Assembly (NCBI GenBank): GCA_965243755.1 | Contig: CBDEVW010000001.1 | Span: 62,001-126,000, forward strand | Source: JANSWY01 sp965243755 | GTDB lineage: Bacteria; Bacteroidota; Bacteroidia; Cytophagales; Cyclobacteriaceae | Direction: 5' to 3' | Length of the DNA stretch: 64,000 bases | Translations under genes and position numbers: made by a program | Notes under the pieces: model-generated | Database searches by the model: none | Told to the model about the DNA's origin: nothing | What the model saw: the letters and a program-made list of their open reading frames with translations, nothing else | Shown: positions 26,491-34,724 of the stretch, one piece after another | Numbering within the stretch: position 1 is the first letter of the stretch | Layout: each line of letters starts with the position of its first letter

Positions 26491-26772
26491 ATGAACAAAA
26501 TGAAATTGGATATTAAGTTCTCCGCTAATCTTCAAAAGAGCAACGCTAAAGGCGGTCACACATTCGTAATCTGGCCTGAATCAGCATCATTCTTCGGAAC
26601 CAGAGGATTGGTTAAGGTAGAAGGTACCATGAATGGGATAAAGTTCAAAAGTTCTTTTATGCCATTGGGTGACGGGAATCACAAATTGCCAGTAAAATCT
26701 GAAATCCGCAATTCTATTGGAAAAGAAAACGGGGATGAAATAACCGTACACTTAACCAGACGGCTGGACTAA
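26491..26772 (+). CDS. DUF1905 domain protein
   Basis: 93 residues from the ATG at 26491. Matches the DUF1905 pattern: F.A.L.KS...HTFVIWPE, GT..LVKVEGTMNGI.FKSSFMPLGDG.HKLPV, then R...GKE.GDEITVHL. A small beta-barrel-like domain of unknown role, seen alone or fused to YdeI/OmpD-associated proteins. The preceding attC-like site is very short or truncated (26445-26490); the following gap 26773-26877 contains a small hairpin motif but no clear site. Confidence 0.8.
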   Translation: MNKMKLDIKFSANLQKSNAKGGHTFVIWPESASFFGTRGLVKVEGTMNGIKFKSSFMPLGDGNHKLPVKSEIRNSIGKENGDEITVHLTRRLD

Positions 26773-26822
26773 CTCTTTCGTTGGGTTACAAGCTTCATCG
26801 GGACTTGACAGCTCCAGTGCAC

Positions 26823-26861
26823 TCAAGTTGTTTAAAGTCGCTCTTCGGAAGACTTAAAGCA
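26823..26861 (+). repeat. Shared motif CAAGTTGTTTAAAGTC...GACTTAAAGC
   Basis: A short stem-loop motif related to those at 17595, 25624 and 37266, always in inter-cassette DNA. The actual cassette boundary here may be GTAG^TTGGAT near 26870. Confidence 0.4.
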
Positions 26862-26877
26862 ACGTAGTTGGATAATC

Positions 26878-27354
26878 ATGCAAATTCGAAAACCAAATTC
26901 TGAACACTTAAAAGAGCGATTTGGCTTTAAGATAACTGATGGCAACTATCGGATTGCGTTCAAATCAGTAGTACAGAAAAACTTTGATCCGCATCAAGTA
27001 GGTCACGACATGACCCTGGAAGAACTGATCATTGGATGGGATGATTTTGTCACTGACCTTGAACAGGGTTATGACATGACTTCCTACGAGTTCGATAACG
27101 ATATGGAAATATGCAGGAAACCGGTTGACCTGCTCGTGAACTCCGAACTTTTGTCTGAGTTTCCAGAACACCAGACAGCTCTCAGCATCATAAATCATAT
27201 TGACGATAGGTTTAGAGCACTCAGCCAGGAACATGAAAAACTTGCAAAGTTCGAACCCTGGTGGAAGAAACGGTTCCTGACAAAAGCTTCAAGTGAATAT
27301 TTTGACACTGTTGCAGTAGATTTAACAAACATCCCGATTGAACGAACAGATTGA
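26878..27354 (+). CDS. Soluble protein of unknown function
   Basis: 158 residues without signal or TM helix. Acidic, with a Trp/Asp patch (LIIGWDDFVTDLEQGYDM) and a helical C-terminus (DRFRALSQEHEKLAKFEPWWKKR). I do not recognise the family. Its end overlaps the AAC box of a family A site. Confidence 0.65.
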   Translation: MQIRKPNSEHLKERFGFKITDGNYRIAFKSVVQKNFDPHQVGHDMTLEELIIGWDDFVTDLEQGYDMTSYEFDNDMEICRKPVDLLVNSELLSEFPEHQTALSIINHIDDRFRALSQEHEKLAKFEPWWKKRFLTKASSEYFDTVAVDLTNIPIERTD

Positions 27355-27528
27355 ACAAACGCTTCCCAATATATGGTAAATAAATGAAGTTTCATTTGGG
27401 CAGGACATTACGTGATACTTGCAAAGTCCGCCACAAGCTTTAATTTTAAATCAAGGCGAGGCTGTTTGCGATGCAAAAGATTAGTGCTTTCCAATCCCCA
27501 CTCATCATAGCTGGCCTTTGTAGTAGAT
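27350..27528 (+). repeat. attC-like site 26, family A (divergent)
   Basis: From TTGAACAAACGC to CATCATAGCTGGCC^TTTGTAG (about 27516/27517). Body with GCAAAGTCCGCCACAAGC and CAAGGCG.GGCT as in family A. Confidence 0.65.
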
Positions 27529-27548
27529 CCCGATAAAAAATATTAGAA

Positions 27549-28469
27549 ATGAATCACAATCGACAGATTTTAGGTCTAATCATACTACTGCTCTTGCTTG
27601 GATGTCAACAAGAGGGTGAAAAACAGATTGAGTCAGGTTCCTCAAAGGAAACTTCAGTAATGCTGCTTGGTGTCTATCATTTTAACAATCCCGGACAGGA
27701 CACCTACAACATGGAAATTGATGATTATTATTCTGATAGAAGACAAGAGGAAATAAGAGAAATCGTAGGTCTTTTAAAGAAATATAATCCAACAAAAATA
27801 TTTGTAGAATTCACTCCCGACAATCAATCACGGATAGACAGCCTGTACCAGCTTTACCTGAACAACGAAATTAAACTGGATGAAATTAAAGGCGGAATAA
27901 ATGAAGCCTATCAAATTGGGTTCAGGCTTGGAAAACAGTCTGGCGGAATTCAGATAAAAGCAATAGACCATTCGGGACCCTGGTTGGGCGACTATGTGGA
28001 TTTCATAGCAGATACATTAAGGTTAGACTATTACCAGAAAAAACAATATCTAGAGCAACAAGAATTTAAGGAAAGGCAAAAAAGATTCGCCTCCAATACC
28101 GTAAAGGAAAACCTCATTTATCTTAATAAAGAACAGCAAATCAAAAATCATCATGATTATTATAATAATGTAGCCATCAGGGTCAGGGATGATGCAAAGA
28201 TTATGTTTTCCTATCAGGAGTCTGAACAGGAAATTGATGGCCTTCCTTACCAGATGCGGTCTTATGATTTCAATAACATTGGTGTAGAGTTAGTTGCGGA
28301 ATGGTATAAACGAAACCTTTTTATTTATAGAAATATTATTGAAAATAGTGAATCGAATGACAGAGTTGTTATAATCATTGGTAGCGGTCATGTTTTTTAC
28401 CTTAACCAATTATTAAGCAACAATCCCAAATTCGACCTAATAAAGCCAATTGAGTTATTGACCAATTAA
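27549..28469 (+). CDS. DUF5694 (TraB-like) lipoprotein
   Basis: 306 residues with an SPII signal (LLLLGC). Features of DUF5694: MLLGVYHFNNPG near residue 38, then IFVEFTPDNQSRIDSLYQ and the terminal VVIIIGSGHVFYLNQLL. The fold resembles TraB/ChaN-like proteins with paired Glu and His; activity unknown. Followed after 30 bases by a membrane-anchored gene, so this cassette appears to hold two genes. Confidence 0.8.
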   Translation: MNHNRQILGLIILLLLLGCQQEGEKQIESGSSKETSVMLLGVYHFNNPGQDTYNMEIDDYYSDRRQEEIREIVGLLKKYNPTKIFVEFTPDNQSRIDSLYQLYLNNEIKLDEIKGGINEAYQIGFRLGKQSGGIQIKAIDHSGPWLGDYVDFIADTLRLDYYQKKQYLEQQEFKERQKRFASNTVKENLIYLNKEQQIKNHHDYYNNVAIRVRDDAKIMFSYQESEQEIDGLPYQMRSYDFNNIGVELVAEWYKRNLFIYRNIIENSESNDRVVIIIGSGHVFYLNQLLSNNPKFDLIKPIELLTN

Positions 28470-28499
28470 CCACTAAAACAAAAACATCATTCTGGTTCC

Positions 28500-29213
28500 A
28501 TGAAAAATAAATTAAATAAACAGCAATTAATTCTGGAGTTTATATCGGTAGTTTTTGCTGTGATCCTGGCACTTGTATTGAATAGCTGGCGTGAATCCTA
28601 CGCACTGAATGCCAACCTGGAAAAGGTTAAAAAATCCATTCTTAAAGAGGTAGAAAGGAACGATGCACATATCAGGCAGTCCTATGCATATCGCGGGGAT
28701 CTTTTACAAAAACTGTATGCCAATCAAAATTTGCTACTCGCGGTTCCAATATCCGATTTAGCTTTTGACATCAATAACAACGCTAAGCTTGTTGACTTTT
28801 TTACTACTGCTTTAATTTTTGGGCAAAAAGAATATCGCAATGTAAGCGTAAGGCAAGATGGTTTTTCTCGTGTCTTAATTCTGGATAATAGTGTTTTTGA
28901 CCTCAAGCTGGATGGGGACACCCTTAAGGTTTTAGGGATAGGAAACATCGATCTAAAAATACCTGATTTAAATAATCGGTCCTGGGATCTTGCACAAGCC
29001 ACCGGTACTATCGTGAAAATGGATATCGCTTTGGTTGAAAAGCTTGGGATCGTCAATGCACTAATCGAGACTTACTTAAAAACAAGTGAAAGCGCAGTTC
29101 AATTAGTTTATAGTGGAGAGCAGAAAGGACTCCTGTCTGTGCTGGAAGATTTACATAGTTTGGAATCAAAAATTATTGAAGCCAACGCCCAGGTATTAGA
29201 GGAATTGAAATAA
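28500..29213 (+). CDS. DUF6090-like single-TM protein
   Basis: 237 residues. N-terminal TM helix with the motif LEFISVVFAVILALVLNSWRE, typical of a large group of Bacteroidota proteins (DUF6090-like), then a periplasmic helical domain. Role unknown. It sits 30 bases after the DUF5694 gene on the same strand, so probably one transcript. Confidence 0.7.
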   Translation: MKNKLNKQQLILEFISVVFAVILALVLNSWRESYALNANLEKVKKSILKEVERNDAHIRQSYAYRGDLLQKLYANQNLLLAVPISDLAFDINNNAKLVDFFTTALIFGQKEYRNVSVRQDGFSRVLILDNSVFDLKLDGDTLKVLGIGNIDLKIPDLNNRSWDLAQATGTIVKMDIALVEKLGIVNALIETYLKTSESAVQLVYSGEQKGLLSVLEDLHSLESKIIEANAQVLEELK

Positions 29214-29278
29214 GAATGCATATGAAGTATTGCGCCTTACAAAAATTACAGCATAGCTAAATACGAAAAAACAGGACG

Positions 29279-29902
29279 ATGATAAATTCAGTTTTAGGTT
29301 TGCTCAGGATGGAGCAATTTGGATTGTTCTTCAAACTATTAATATTGGTTTTTTTGGGTGGGTGTACAGACCAGGCATTGGTGATGACAGACATTGATGG
29401 GAATGATTACCCGATTAAAAACTATCAGGGGGTTTTGTGGATGACAGAGAATTTAAAAGTGACAAGGGACAGCGATGGAAAAGCCATACAGTATTATAAT
29501 CCCAATCAGGACCCGTTGATGAAGACTGAGTATGGACTATTGTATGATTATGAAACAGCTTGCAAAATATGCCCAAAAGGATGGGAGTTACCGGATAATA
29601 ATGATTGGATAAAGTTGATCACTGATAACGGAGGGAGGGTAAAATCCCAATCCTTCTCTGGCCCCTCACATTGGGGAAATGAAGAAGTTGATTTAAATAT
29701 TGATGAATTTTCATTCCTTCCCGCTGGGTATGGCAATAATGGAGAACACCCAAATAAGTTCAAAGAAAGCAATATATTATGGTCAAAGAGCCGAACAGAA
29801 GAGTTTGCATGGTCAGTGATTTTTGAAAAGAATAAAAATAAGGTAAGGCAAGCAGAGCAACATTTAATTTATGGTTTTTCAGTTAGATGTATAAAAAAAT
29901 AA
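29279..29902 (+). CDS. FISUMP-domain lipoprotein
   Basis: 207 residues from the ATG at 29279, or 197 from 29309, which better places the SPII signal (LVFLGGC). The body is a classic FISUMP domain: VLWMTENLKVTRDSDGK, YYNPNQDP, YGLLYDYETA, CPKGWELPDNNDWIKL, FLPAGYGN, and the end YGFSVRCIK. These are surface lipoproteins of unknown role in Fibrobacteres and Bacteroidota. A cassette box before it is unclear (about 29230-29260). Confidence 0.85.
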   Translation: MINSVLGLLRMEQFGLFFKLLILVFLGGCTDQALVMTDIDGNDYPIKNYQGVLWMTENLKVTRDSDGKAIQYYNPNQDPLMKTEYGLLYDYETACKICPKGWELPDNNDWIKLITDNGGRVKSQSFSGPSHWGNEEVDLNIDEFSFLPAGYGNNGEHPNKFKESNILWSKSRTEEFAWSVIFEKNKNKVRQAEQHLIYGFSVRCIKK

Positions 29903-29904
29903 AA

Positions 29905-30097
29905 CGAGGCACAACTGTGACACACTGACCCGAACCTCCCATACCAGGATTGTGACACACTGACAAGTGTCAATAGCGGACTAGCATCCTCCTCCCATCA
30001 GAGCCCCTGAAAGGGAAAAGAATCTTCGGGGAAAACACTACATTTGTGCAAATTTTATAGGAGTCACACGCTGCATACCTATGTTCGTTAACCACAA
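29905..30097 (+). repeat. attC-like site 27, with a direct repeat
   Basis: From GAGGCACAACTG to CCTATGTTCG^TTAACC (junction 30087/30088). TGTGACACACTGAC occurs twice (about 29915 and 29950). Also a degraded family C hairpin (CCCATCAGAGCCCCTGAAAGGG). Confidence 0.55.
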
Positions 30098-30112
30098 CAA
30101 CTATTCTTTAAT

Positions 30113-30859
30113 ATGACACCAAAGAATCTATTTTTTTTAATCGTGTTATTGCTAACTTCTTGTCAGGAAGAACACAAAACTTACCCTGACAAATCATTTG
30201 ACCTGAATGGATATTATGCTATCGGAATCAGAAATGTTGACTCAGCCTGGGGTTATGAGGATTATAAAATTTGTATCGATAAACTTGAGAGCCTGAAGAG
30301 CAGCGATCCTTATGCTATTCCTCGGCTGAAGAGTAAAAAATCGGCAGATTTATTCCAGAAACTAATCTCCGATGAATACCAAAGTTTAATTGTTCAAAGA
30401 TTCTTATCGGGACAGGATCAAAATGCTGAAATCTACAAGAAATTAATCAACATCTATATTGAGGATGGCGATAAATTTCAAGGTTATAGTTATGAAGTTG
30501 TTCCAATTTTGACGCTTGGGCTTCAACTAAACCAAAAGATATATTTCGAATTAGAAAGGATGTCAGAAGAAATGGGAATGGGTTCAAACTCACAAGTTAC
30601 TAGTTTAATGAATTCACTACGCATTGATCTTATTCAAATGGCCACTAATTATGTTGCTGGTCTCGAAGATGAAATGTTATTGCAGTCAGAACTTGTACTA
30701 ACAGCAAAAAACATTCAGAAATTATATCCACGGATGTTAGAAGAATTCCCCTCCGATGAAGTATCACAGCTAAAGGTTGAGCTTGCCTATCAAGCATCTA
30801 ACCATAAACTCGAAGAAGTAAGAGCTATTTTGTCCGACCTGATGAAAAATCGCCACTAG
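30113..30859 (+). CDS. Lipoprotein of unknown function
   Basis: 248 residues with an SPII signal (LLLTSC). The mature part is mostly helical, Glu/Gln/Leu-rich, without recognisable domain. The cassette starts at G^TTAACC (30088), but no matching end box was found before the next gene. Confidence 0.65.
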   Translation: MTPKNLFFLIVLLLTSCQEEHKTYPDKSFDLNGYYAIGIRNVDSAWGYEDYKICIDKLESLKSSDPYAIPRLKSKKSADLFQKLISDEYQSLIVQRFLSGQDQNAEIYKKLINIYIEDGDKFQGYSYEVVPILTLGLQLNQKIYFELERMSEEMGMGSNSQVTSLMNSLRIDLIQMATNYVAGLEDEMLLQSELVLTAKNIQKLYPRMLEEFPSDEVSQLKVELAYQASNHKLEEVRAILSDLMKNRH

Positions 30860-30948
30860 TATTTTTCAAAACATAAAACACCAATTAGATTTAGAATGAC
30901 ATATATGGTATATCAGCATATGGTTGATATCAAAATGTAGTATGGCGT

Positions 30949-31230
30949 ATGACAAAGGCTTTTTGGATTTGGAAAAATCGATTGGGAGAAATACTTAAAG
31001 TCATTTCACAAATGATTCACTATGATTTTAATGAATCTTTGTTGGACAAAGTGAAATATGGATTGATTGACACTTCGGACGAAAGAGATAAGTGGTTTGA
31101 CTATCAACTAGGACCTATAGAACTCAAATTTTCGATTGATCAGGACGATGATGACATTATTCATATTCGATTGAAAGGACTTGACCGCAAAGAAATGGAA
31201 CAACTGGACCAACTTTTAGCTGATCAATAA
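30949..31230 (+). CDS. Small acidic protein, unknown function
   Basis: 93 residues, soluble; Trp-rich N-terminus (FWIWKNR), acidic centre (DQDDDDIIHIRL) and helical end. No family recognised; the composition recalls small immunity proteins, but this is a guess. It has no clear attC-like site before it (only the AT-rich inverted segment at 30895-30930). Confidence 0.5.
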   Translation: MTKAFWIWKNRLGEILKVISQMIHYDFNESLLDKVKYGLIDTSDERDKWFDYQLGPIELKFSIDQDDDDIIHIRLKGLDRKEMEQLDQLLADQ

Positions 31231-31233
31231 AAA

Positions 31234-31408
31234 AGGACTACAGCGTAAAAACCGGTACGGCACACCTATCCCGACGGGTATTGTGAACTCCCCTTGCCGG
31301 GCGCGGCAAATTTACTCATACACTTTTCCATGCGCTCTTCCCCTCGTGATCTAAAGATTCACTACTTTAGTACTGTTTACAAGTGAATGACCACTCGTTG
31401 AGGTGCAT
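31234..31408 (+). repeat. attC-like site 28, family B (left part lost)
   Basis: Right half of family B (CCCCTTGCCGGGCGCGGC, CTCTTCCCCTCGTGATC) ending CCACTCG^TTGAGG (31397/31398). The left half is reduced. Confidence 0.6.
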
Positions 31409-31422
31409 TCGTCCTTAAAAAA

Positions 31423-32028
31423 ATGAAAAAGGCTCTCATCATACCATTTTTGCTAACACTGGCCTGTCAACAGAAAGGCCCTGACTACTGGATTCAACCA
31501 AAAAACCAAAATGGAAATTTATTCGGTTTTTACGCAACACCTGAATATTGTTCTATGCTGGTAGAAACATGTATCGAGTGTCATTCTTTCGTTCAAATCA
31601 ACGATAGTATTTCCAACTATCTAGCAACAAAGAAAGTCCAGGACCATGTTTTAAAGGCAACCCAATCAATTGAGAAACTCTATAATCAAATGGTGTGGCA
31701 TTGCGCTGGATACTGTGAAGGATATGAAGGCTTATATCCAATTCTTCCATACCGAAAGGCATCCGTAAATGAATTCTGGACAGATTCACAGAATTCGGAC
31801 TCCCTTGTTAATGCACTTCAAGGTTTTGATCTAAGTACGCTTGACCCGGATAAAGAAACACTCTCTGAAGGGATAAATAATGTCGAAATTGTTAATGAGT
31901 TTTTATTGAACGAAAATACTATCACTGCAATGATCAACTTGAAAATGATACAACTGGCAATTCTGAAAAACGCTGACAACCAAAGTTCCAATGGAAATGC
32001 CCCACAACAAAGCGATATGGATAAATGA
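31423..32028 (+). CDS. Cys-rich lipoprotein, unknown function
   Basis: 201 residues with an SPII signal (LLTLAC). Several cysteines occur in the mature part (YCSMLVETCIECHSF, CAGYCEGYEG), possibly disulphide or metal linked. CIECH resembles a CxxCH haem site, but only one occurs and the context does not support a cytochrome. The stop overlaps the next start (ATGA at 32025). Confidence 0.7.
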   Translation: MKKALIIPFLLTLACQQKGPDYWIQPKNQNGNLFGFYATPEYCSMLVETCIECHSFVQINDSISNYLATKKVQDHVLKATQSIEKLYNQMVWHCAGYCEGYEGLYPILPYRKASVNEFWTDSQNSDSLVNALQGFDLSTLDPDKETLSEGINNVEIVNEFLLNENTITAMINLKMIQLAILKNADNQSSNGNAPQQSDMDK

Positions 32029-32261
32029 ATGTTAAAACAAAGCAACTAATTAGCTCAGGTTTCCTAGTAGTTGGACTGTTTGTTTTAGGTCTTGGCATTT
32101 ACGAATTAGGTTATCATAACGGCATGGAAGTCATAAGAACAAATGACTCAGGTCTTGGTGGATTTGCCGAATGGGCTGGCTCATGGATAGAAATTGCCAT
32201 TGGTGTAGCAACCATGGGAATTGGCTTGGCGATAAAAGTAAATGTGAATAACAGACGCTGA
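32025..32261 (+). CDS. Small two-TM membrane protein
   Basis: 78 residues: TM helices at about 9-28 and 48-68, joined by a loop (YHNGMEVIRTNDSG). Translationally coupled to the Cys-rich lipoprotein upstream, so the two probably work together. Ends in the cassette box GAATAACAGACGCTGA. Confidence 0.6.
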   Translation: MNVKTKQLISSGFLVVGLFVLGLGIYELGYHNGMEVIRTNDSGLGGFAEWAGSWIEIAIGVATMGIGLAIKVNVNNRR

Positions 32262-32612
32262 TCACACTCGTCTGCTTGCATTTTGACTTGTTTCAATACA
32301 TCCCAACCGAGTTCTATTCAACAATAAAATATCTGTCTTTCTACAATCATTGATCCAGGGATCAGACTTACAGAGCGCAAGTACCATTTGATACCCTTGC
32401 GTAGAGGTAATACAAGCTCCCTTTGCCAGACAAACAATTTTTACTTAATCCCAGGTCTATTTAAACAAAGACCTGTATCACCCGACTAAGCAATCCATTC
32501 CCGGAAGATACGGCACGTCCTTAGTTTTTTTTTGCAAAGGGCATTTGAATCAGATACTTTTGAGATTTTTGAAAAGCCTGGCCTACAATGCTAAGCCAAT
32601 CGTTACCATCAA
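32244..32612 (+). repeat. attC-like site 29, families B/F mosaic (about 370 bp)
   Basis: Left end AATAACAGACGCTGATC as in family B. Right part TTGCAAAGGGCATTTG.ATCAGATAC as at 25780. Ends AAGCCAATCG^TTACCATC (32602/32603). No gene in the gap. Confidence 0.65.
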
Positions 32613-32629
32613 TTGAAAATCATATTTGA

Positions 32630-33430
32630 ATGAACATATTCAAAAAACTATTTGGAAAAGCCGCTGTTGACAAATCAGATCAAGAGCAACAAGCAGTAAT
32701 TAGACAGACACAAAGTTTTGAAGATGTGATGAAGGTGCTGGAGCCTTATAAACGGCCATGTTATGTGGTAAAATCAGAAGAATCTTCCAACCAATTCTCC
32801 ACTCACTCAAAGATGGGAGGTTATCCATATCTCAGAAACGAGGCTGATTGGCCTGAATGCCCCAACTGCAATAAGAATATGCAATTATTTCTTCAACTAA
32901 ATTTAGAAGAATTACCTGAAAGAAAAGAGCATGGGTTAATTCAACTCTTTTATTGTACCAATACAACACCATTATGTGAGTCTGATCTCGAAGCATTTTT
33001 CCCATTCTCTAAAGCAGTAGTGGCCCGAAGAATTGAGGTCTCTGGCGAATCGAGCATGATCCAACCAAATATTTCCGCACTTTTTAATGAAAGACGCATT
33101 ACAAATTGGGACAAAAAAGATGACTACCCACATTTTGAAGAATACATGCAGCTAGGTATTGATTTGGAGATTGACGATGATATCTATGAATTAATGGAAG
33201 AAAAAGAAATCGGTCTTCCGGTTCAAGAGGACAAACTATTTGGCTGGCCGTACTGGGTTCAGTCCGTTGAGTATCCATTCGACAGATCATCGGGAAAACA
33301 GATGGAGCTATTGTTCCAAATTTCTTCCGAACACAATCTCCCTTACATGTTCGGTGACGTTGGAATAGGCCATTTGACGGTAAGCCCCGACAATAAGAAT
33401 GAGCTTGGCTTTGGTTGGGCGTGCTCTTAA
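32630..33430 (+). CDS. DUF1963 (YwqG-like) protein
   Basis: 266 residues, cytoplasmic. Pattern of DUF1963: S.MGGYPYL..EADWPECPNCNKNMQLFLQLNLEELPE, then LIQLFYCTNTTP, LFGWPYWVQ and a final QISSEHNLPYMFGDVGIGHLTV. The CPNC pair suggests a bound metal. DUF1963 proteins occur among immunity proteins of polymorphic toxin systems. Cassette ends pair 7/10 (TTACCATCAA at 32603; ATGTTGGCAA at 33432). Confidence 0.8.
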   Translation: MNIFKKLFGKAAVDKSDQEQQAVIRQTQSFEDVMKVLEPYKRPCYVVKSEESSNQFSTHSKMGGYPYLRNEADWPECPNCNKNMQLFLQLNLEELPERKEHGLIQLFYCTNTTPLCESDLEAFFPFSKAVVARRIEVSGESSMIQPNISALFNERRITNWDKKDDYPHFEEYMQLGIDLEIDDDIYELMEEKEIGLPVQEDKLFGWPYWVQSVEYPFDRSSGKQMELLFQISSEHNLPYMFGDVGIGHLTVSPDNKNELGFGWACS

Positions 33431-33432
33431 TA

Positions 33433-33577
33433 TGTTGGCAACACCCTATTCAAATTGTTTTTTACCTTACTTAACGCAGTACCATTCTGATACTTTGGAA
33501 GCATCGGCAGATTCATTAGTTTAGTGCTATTAGTCAGTGAGGTCCCACACCGCGCCTAAGTGGGAGTTAGCCACCAT
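33433..33577 (+). repeat. attC-like site 30 (about 140 bp)
   Basis: From TGTTGGCAACA to AAGTGGGAG^TTAGCC (junction 33566/33567). GGTCCCAC and GTGGGAG are near each other at the right end. Confidence 0.6.
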
Positions 33578-33585
33578 CGAAAAAT

Positions 33586-34272
33586 ATGCTTCAGACAAGA
33601 ATAATAATAGTAATTATACATCTGACCATTCTAAGTTCAGCATTTGGACAAGACACCTTCAACTATCATAGGGACTTCAATAAGATAGTAGAACAAAGTC
33701 AAGACATGACGAGTGATTATTACTTCCCAACACTGCTTGATCGTTTCAATAAGAATGACATTACACTGACTGACATGGAGGTTTTGGCATTACAAATAGG
33801 ATTTACAGCTAACCCAAACTACAAACCATACCAAACAATTTTGACCGAGCAAGAAATTAAGAACTTAATAGAGCAAAAAAAGTATCAGGAAGCGCTTGTC
33901 ATCTGTGACGAACTTCTGAAGACAAATCCAGTCAACTTTACAGCTCTTAAGGAAAAGAGTTTTGTTTATACGAAGCTTGACAAAGACAGCCTGCAATTCC
34001 ACAAAGAAAAGTTCATGAAAATTCTATTCTCTGTACTGGCAAGTGGCGAAGGAACATCTGACAACCCCTACTTTGTTCTAAGTCCAATTGACGGTCAGAC
34101 GCTCATAACTTATATTTTGGGCGGCTCTATTGGGTCAATGGGTTCGGTGGTTGATTCCAATGGATTCTTTATTGACAAATTTGAAATCACTGGAAAAGGT
34201 AAAGAGCCTGTGACACTTTACTTCAATATCAATCATGCGACCGACAAGATATTCAGTGAGGAAGATCATTAA
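33586..34272 (+). CDS. DUF4919-like secreted protein
   Basis: 228 residues, signal peptide ending SAFGQ. Features of DUF4919: FNYHRDFNKIV, ALQIGFTANPNYKPYQT, a TPR-like helix pair, then PYFVLSPIDGQTLITYILGG. Role unknown. Cassette ends pair in the core 7/8 (TTAGCCAC at 33567; ATGGCTAA at 34303). Confidence 0.75.
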   Translation: MLQTRIIIVIIHLTILSSAFGQDTFNYHRDFNKIVEQSQDMTSDYYFPTLLDRFNKNDITLTDMEVLALQIGFTANPNYKPYQTILTEQEIKNLIEQKKYQEALVICDELLKTNPVNFTALKEKSFVYTKLDKDSLQFHKEKFMKILFSVLASGEGTSDNPYFVLSPIDGQTLITYILGGSIGSMGSVVDSNGFFIDKFEITGKGKEPVTLYFNINHATDKIFSEEDH

Positions 34273-34300
34273 AGGAAAATAACGAAAGGGATATTAAAAT

Positions 34301-34716
34301 TGATGGCTAACATGTGCTAAGACAAGCAGCCGATCTTCTTGTTGGCATATTCAACGACCTATTCAAATTGCTCTACTAACATACGTGAGCCAGTAAAATA
34401 CTGTAAAACGGCCTGTTGAGATGAAATCCCGAAACTTCTGAAGTATTATCAACTACCTTATCACAGACCTCCACAATCAATGGTCTGTGACTCACAGACC
34501 TGTATAACCATCGGACTTAGCCACCCAGCACGGACACAAATGAGTAGCCAAAAGGCTGTTGTAAACTGCCAATATTGAGAAGCTTAATCGCTTCGCTAAA
34601 CTTAAGCTAATTCCATGCGGTGGCAGTAATGCAGCCACATGATTCCTTAAAAGATGTTAAGTTTACTAAAATTACGTTGGTGTAGCACTGCCATTGCTGA
34701 CGTACATTGAGAATCA
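34301..34716 (+). repeat. attC-like site 31, family D/H mosaic (about 415 bp)
   Basis: From GATGGCTAACATG to TTGCTGACGTACA^TTGA (core altered, 34706/34707). Holds a perfect 9-bp stem TCACAGACC..GGTCTGTGA (34461-34490) and a block, GGCTGTTGTAAACTGCC..ACTTAAGC.AATTCC, shared with 38190-38260. No gene in this gap. Confidence 0.6.
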
Positions 34717-34724
34717 TTTCTTAT

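Noticed and set aside
31423..32028. Cytochrome c from CIECH
   Set aside because: Single motif without a supporting Met ligand or fold; likely chance in a Cys-rich lipoprotein.
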